Below, in pieces: positions 7,508-11,516 of a stretch of 11,516 bases of DNA (the stretch's first letter is position 1; each line of letters begins with the position of its first letter). The stretch comes from Thermomucor indicae-seudaticae (Eukaryota > Mucoromycota > Mucoromycetes > Mucorales > Lichtheimiaceae). The stretch spans positions 1 through 11,516 of the forward strand of contig JSYX01000835.1 of NCBI GenBank assembly GCA_000787465.1. The letters are read 5' to 3'. Under the pieces are notes generated by a model. The model ran no database searches, had not been told where the DNA came from, and worked only from the letters and a program-made list of their open reading frames with translations. The translations under genes and the position numbers were made by a program.

Positions 7508-8847
7508 CTCTTGTAGTTCTACCGTTGCCTACGTCAAGGAGATATTTCGCGAATTCCCTTTGACGTTGGGCATGACCGTCGTGCTCACTTAGATTCTGCA
7601 AACGCATGTTGATCGTTAAATTGAAGACCCGCACTTGGGACCACAAAGCCGAGCGCGTCAAGCTAGCATTGATCTGATCTATTTGGTCACCTCTTGGGAC
7701 AACAGGGAGCACCTGACGGAAGTCACCTCCGAACACCACCACCTTCCCTCCAAAAGGCGGATGTTCATTCGCGGCATCAATCACGCCCATTACATCGCGA
7801 AGTGCGCGGTCCACTGCCTCGATCGCGTAACGGTGGATCATGGGAGCCTCATCCCAAATGATTATACAGGCTTCCTGTACGATCTTTGCCTTCTCGGTTT
7901 GCACCGAGAGCTTGCATGGAGATTCTGGTCTCAGATCCTTGACAGGGATATCGAATTGGGAATGAACAGTGGTTCTCCCGGACAGCAGCAAAGAGGCAAC
8001 ACCGGTGGAAGCAACAGCAAGGGCGGTCTTACCCTGCGAACAAAATGCGCCAGCAACGTGTTATAGAGATAGGTTTTGCCCGATCCGCCTGGGCCATCTA
8101 CAAAGAACATGCGGTTGCGGCTTGCGCGATCTTGAACAGCAGACACAACGGCGTCGAAAACAGCACGTTGGTCGTTATTGAGGCAGGAAACGGCGTTTGC
8201 GGCTTGCGCTGCCAAATCAGCATTTGATTGAGGGATGCGTTCAGAGGAAGGTAGCGGTGTCGTGAAGATAGACGGATCGGATAGTGGAGGGAAATTACGA
8301 AAGTCTGACAACGACTTGTTGTATGCTGAAAGAAGGTTATTGATATCACGTAGGGCTTCTGCAACGCATCGTTCGATATTTAGAGTAAGGTTATTCGCAA
8401 GGTATTGGTATTGATAATCCTCGGATAACTTCTCACAGTAAGTGGTCCACAGACGGCCGGGATTGGAAGGCTTGCCGAACACCAAGATGGTGACGGAAAA
8501 ACGACGCAGCTGATGACCGGAGGTGATTATCGAAATGGCTTCGGCAAGGCATTGCTCATATTCGTCGTCTCGCTGCAGTAGTCCCAAAGCTTCAGCTGCT
8601 TCTTGAAATGTGGCATGGGTATAGCCATTGACGGTCAGCAAGTGCGTGAAGCTCTGGGGACCACGGACATGGTGCAAAAGCAGATGGAGGCAGAATCTTT
8701 CCATGTCGGATGGGGGCGCAGACGACGCGGCCGATCGTATTGGCTCCTCGGGTGCGTGGCTGCCAGTAGTTGCCTGTTGGAGTCGTGATCCAGGTGTACC
8801 TAGTGGGAACTTCGTGATAGAGCAAAGCACGCGCTGACGGGTCCGTC

Positions 8848-8920
8848 CTTTCAAAAGAAAGGGAAAAAAGGACATAACAACGTGAGTCTCATGCGTGGAC
8901 ACTGTCGGAAATGTACGGAC
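8848..8920 (-). other. Helitron B intron, 73 nt
   Basis: The donor is GTCCGT after AACAG, which is less standard. The acceptor has a long pyrimidine tract ending TTTCTTTTGAAAG. Splicing gives FVLNRTDPSAR, aligned residue for residue with FILNQNDPNAR of copy A. It falls between the Rep and helicase halves. Confidence 0.85.
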
Positions 8921-11457
8921 CTGTTTAACACGAAAAACGCTTCTAGTGTTGTCAGCTTTAAGGAAGCTCTTTCAACGACTTGCTTTACAGTTTCGTCTGG
9001 ACGGAAATACACTGCCTGATTTCCTGGCAGATGCAAGGCGAGTTGTTGGACGGCTGGCGAGCGGGCATGCATATGGAAATCAAAGAGACGCCATATAGCT
9101 TCCGAAGCGGATACGTACCGCGCGTCTTGATACATGGCGATCTCGTTGATGGGTTCATTCGTAACGGATGTTGCTGAATACTCACGACGCATGGCCATAA
9201 GGGTTTTATCGTGTCCTTTGTAGACATATTTGTAGAGATACTTTACGGCTCTGATGCCTGTGCATATCTCTACATTAAGGTGCGCATTGTACTTGGTACA
9301 AAGGTACACATTATGCGGCACGACCCATCGGTTGTCCAAGGCTGGAGCATTTGGAGAGCGTTGGTAGGTACGGCCGTTGCTTGGACGCTTGTATAAGGGG
9401 TAACCCCCTTCGTCAGCAATTGTCGTTTCTTCTCGAAATGCCTTCGGGTATTTCTTGTTGCAACGGCCATTCTCCATGCATGGAGCGCTAGGATGGGCTG
9501 GGCCGCACGGGCCATGCATCATGAACTTCGTCACTGTCTCATAAGCGGCAGGATGGCGTACTGGATCTGGGATCTCTGCTTGGACAATCGTATCATAATC
9601 CCTTGGCCCCATCGGTTTGCTATTAGGAGAGAGGATAAGAAGGATATGTGCATGAGGAAGGCCTCGCTTTTGAAATTCAATGACTTTAATGGAGGCAACG
9701 ACTCTTCCCAGCACATGTTTTTTCGTTAAATCCTCCATCAGAAGATCACACTGACAGGAAGTGTTTTGATTTGAGACGCTGCGTTATAGAAATAAAAATC
9801 AGTATCCTACCTTCATTTTAAACACGCGAATTGTGAGATCGGGGCGGTCATTTGGTGTTTGCCCAGGCTTAAGCGCAGAAGTAATTTCTGGCCAATTGGG
9901 GTTGCACGTAAAAGTGATAAACAGATCTGGTTTCCCGAAAGCCCTCACTATGGCCATTGCATCCATATACTGACTATGCATGTCACGTGGTCCACCAGTA
10001 AACGATGGCGGTAAAATGACGGCATTGCCAATATTTCTCGCAATTTCACCGTTGATAGCATCCATAAGGCCCTCTAGCATTCCGCGACGCAAAATAAACT
10101 GCCGAGTTTCAATGAAGCGGAGACGCTGCTGCTCCACCTTGATCCACATGTCTACTGCATATTGATGCATCAGTCGTCCATAGTAAACTATCAGTGACCC
10201 ATCACGATCTTGAAGTATAAAGGCATAAAACCGCATAGGCGTAACAGAGTCATCCACATCATCATCTTCATTTTCTACGGAGACAATGTTATTATCTTTC
10301 TCTTGAAAGTCCTCGTCTAAATTGAAAAAGGGAATGAATTACCGTTCACTCGGCCACTGCTGCGAGCTCTATTTGGCAGAGGGGCCATCCAACCTTGCTC
10401 ACCCCTTGGAAACATAAGAACGTAGTGAAGTGGGTCGTAAAGGGGATGCTGCTCGTTAATACGGATCAAACCACCACCATGGGAGACAACTGCAACATCG
10501 CGATAAGCAGTGATTTCTGTATCGTATCTAGGGACAACTGCAGCTATCTCTGCGGTTGCTGGACGGAGATATTGCCCGTAATGTCCTCGGCTATCGTCGC
10601 GGCATGAACGCAAAACGATGCTGAAACGCTCATCCGGATTGGCCGCCAATCGCTGGCCAGCGGTGCGATAAATGGCGGCATATGGATTCTCTCGGTCGAG
10701 CATTGCTTGCAAACTGCGCAGGATTTCAGGGTCAAGCCCGTCAAAGACACCTCTCCTTTGATCTATCTGGAGTTCAGGGTCATGGATATAAAATTGGGAG
10801 AATCCCGGTTGAACTCCTGCTGGCGGCTGCATTGACCTGGAGATCTCGTGGTAAATGGTTCCGTGAACGCGGAAAGTGTATACGCCATACGTAGCATCAG
10901 CTAATTCGTGATCAACCTGTTGCAGCATCCACTAAAAGCTTAATACCTTAAGCTAATACGCGTGAATCTGTCTCACTCACCTGAACACCAATGGATGCAA
11001 AGGCAAAAGCAGAATTATAACGTCGAATATTCTGCCGAAAATGTTTTGCACGATCATCGTTGCCAGTCAGAAGTGAATGCAGCTCTTCAGGAGGAGCGGG
11101 AACTGCGGTGAGATTCACCTTGCCTTTGTTGCAGCACAAAGAGAATACGGGATTCTCTTTGGTGCCGCTGACCTTTTCTTTGAGCCACATCTTGGCACCG
11201 CAGTAAGGACACGTAGCGTCCATATTTCCGAAAGAGTGGCGTCCATCCTGTTGGATACCGGCACACCTATTGGCCCTAGGAACAAAGTCAACTGGAAGCA
11301 CTCGTGCAGGAGAACTTTGCTGCTCAGAACGTCCATACGTCCGAAAACTAAGATTTTCAGTCGCTTCATATTCGACGCGTCGTCGAGTACTATGCAGTGC
11401 TTTAATATATATCCTGCAAACAAAAAACCACGTCTACAGAAAGGTGGAGTACGTACA
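8921..11457 (-). CDS. Helitron B Rep (HUH nuclease) domain, four exons within these limits
   Basis: Single-strand nicking/joining half of the Helitron protein. Exons on the minus strand are 11413-10981, 10916-9811 and 9750-8921, preceded by an exon ending at 11457 that leaves the window. Motifs in order: zinc finger CPYCGAKMW plus a later CC; FAFASIGVQ joined to VDHELADATYG; FITFTCNPNWPEI; HUH motif GLPHAHILLIL (His codons within 9646-9654); and tyrosine motif KYLYKYVYKGHD with the expected YxxKY pair at 9238-9240 and 9226-9228. The catalytic set is thus complete, unlike in copy A. One frame change near 10317-10342 is unresolved: a single-base loss in an A5 run on the plus strand, or a 26-nt micro-intron. 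The true N-terminus, including any zinc knuckle, lies beyond the right edge. Confidence 0.92.
9751..9810 (-). other. Helitron B intron, 60 nt
   Basis: Donor GTAGGA after AAAATGAAG; acceptor ACTTCCTGTCAG. Splicing gives VFKMKCDLLMEDLTKKHVLGR, equal in length to the matching stretch of copy A. Unspliced reading meets a TGA within the intron. Confidence 0.9.
10917..10980 (-). other. Helitron B intron, 64 nt
   Basis: Consensus donor CAG|GTGAGT and acceptor GCTGCAACAG. Splicing joins FAFASIGVQ to VDHELADATYGVYTF, which aligns without gaps to the uninterrupted copy A sequence. Without splicing the frame closes at a TAA. Confidence 0.92.
11414..11456 (-). other. Helitron B intron, 43 nt (short)
   Basis: Donor GTACGT after GATACTGT; acceptor GGTTTTTTGTTTGCAG. 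Removing 43 nt joins an upstream open frame (RRQRDEDQPSDTV) to IYIKALHSTRRRVEYE and bypasses a TAG. It is short for the set, and copy A is too damaged here for a firm alignment, so the call is less sure than the others. Confidence 0.65.
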
Positions 11458-11516
11458 CAGTATCACTGGGTTGATCCTCATCACGCTGGCGGCGTACGCC
11501 AACAGCAGGTTGGAGG

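Larger units (their letters stand above)
6606..8847 (-). pseudogene. Helitron B helicase half (Pif1-like SF1), three frame breaks
   Basis: Helicase domain for unwinding the transposon strand. It begins with DPSARALLYHEVPTRYTW, then ERFCLHLLLHHVRGPQSF, Walker A GPGGSGKT (8072-8095), Walker B WDEAPM (7839-7856), VVVFGGDFRQVLPV, GMPPHRLELKVNQPIILLRN, FAMTINKAQ, and motif VI as VALPR where VALSR is usual. It ends with NIVYPEVFPETQQ and a TAG at 6606-6608. Two introns (7441-7507 and 7077-7137) are needed. Three frame breaks remain: one extra C in the C5 run (plus-strand G5, 8712-8716), one missing base near 8031-8035 just before KTALAVASTGVAS, and one extra A in the AAA at 6795-6797 between KAQ and GQTLSHVG. 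No nonsense codon was found outside introns. It is either a recent pseudogene or an intact gene with sequence errors. Confidence 0.9.
6606..11516 (-). mobile_element. Helitron copy B (partial at right edge)
   Basis: Second Helitron coding region, same orientation as copy A. It runs from a stop codon at 6606-6608 back beyond the right edge. The order is zinc finger, HUH Rep, Pif1-like helicase. It aligns with A along almost its whole length but is clearly a different, diverged element: many substitutions, no shared intron. Predicted exons (minus) are 11516-11457, 11413-10981, 10916-9811, 9750-8921, 8847-7508, 7440-7138 and 7076-6606. The 5' end is outside the window. The 3' end is probably near the GC hairpin at 6395-6435. 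Confidence 0.88.

Noticed and set aside
7635..9729. Plus-strand open frames up to 143 codons opposite Helitron B
   Set aside because: Also antisense to the Rep/helicase exons. They overlap Walker A, the HUH motif and the tyrosine motif of the true strand and have no recognisable domain.

Overview
The window is eukaryotic, and most likely from a Mucorales-type fungus (Mucoromycota). This rests on short GT-AG spliceosomal introns of about 43-73 nt, on Helitron Rep/helicase proteins, and on a Tc1-like transposase fragment that resembles those abundant in Rhizopus/Mucor genomes. The placement is by recognition, not by a search. I see no host gene, rRNA, tRNA or CRISPR array. The whole window is a nest of transposons, and almost every coding signal is on the minus strand.

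Layout from left to right. (1) 1-579, minus: C-terminal part of a Tc1/mariner DD34E transposase. It runs off the left edge and is cut on its N-terminal side just after the first catalytic Asp would have occurred. (2) 584-666: a GC-rich hairpin cluster at that breakpoint. (3) 1009-5857, minus: Helitron copy A. It has an N-terminal zinc knuckle, a zinc finger, a HUH Rep nuclease domain and a Pif1-like SF1 helicase. A 713-codon Rep block (3186-5327) is open, but the gene carries five nonsense codons and about four frameshifts elsewhere, plus a 12-bp deletion that removes one of the two catalytic tyrosines. (4) 5858-6605: about 750 nt without a convincing gene. It holds a 209-bp inverted-repeat unit and three GC-rich or palindromic pieces. 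(5) 6606-11516, minus: Helitron copy B, in the same orientation, divergent from A, and running off the right edge. B is better preserved. It has six introns that can be placed by aligning it to A, both catalytic tyrosines, no nonsense codon outside introns, and three or four single-base frame breaks, two of them clearly single extra bases in short homopolymers.

How the parts work together: in a live Helitron, one protein nicks and joins single-stranded DNA with its HUH/Tyr Rep domain and unwinds the element with its helicase domain during rolling-circle-like transposition. Here A is clearly dead. B is dead or nearly so, unless its frame breaks are sequence errors.

The observations most worth following are: the loss of a Tyr from the A dyad by deletion between short tandem repeats; the non-overlapping intron sets of A and B; a shared GC hairpin/CTAA/hairpin module in the 3' flanks of both copies; and a small inverted-repeat unit between them. 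I found no evidence of a new defence or metabolic system.
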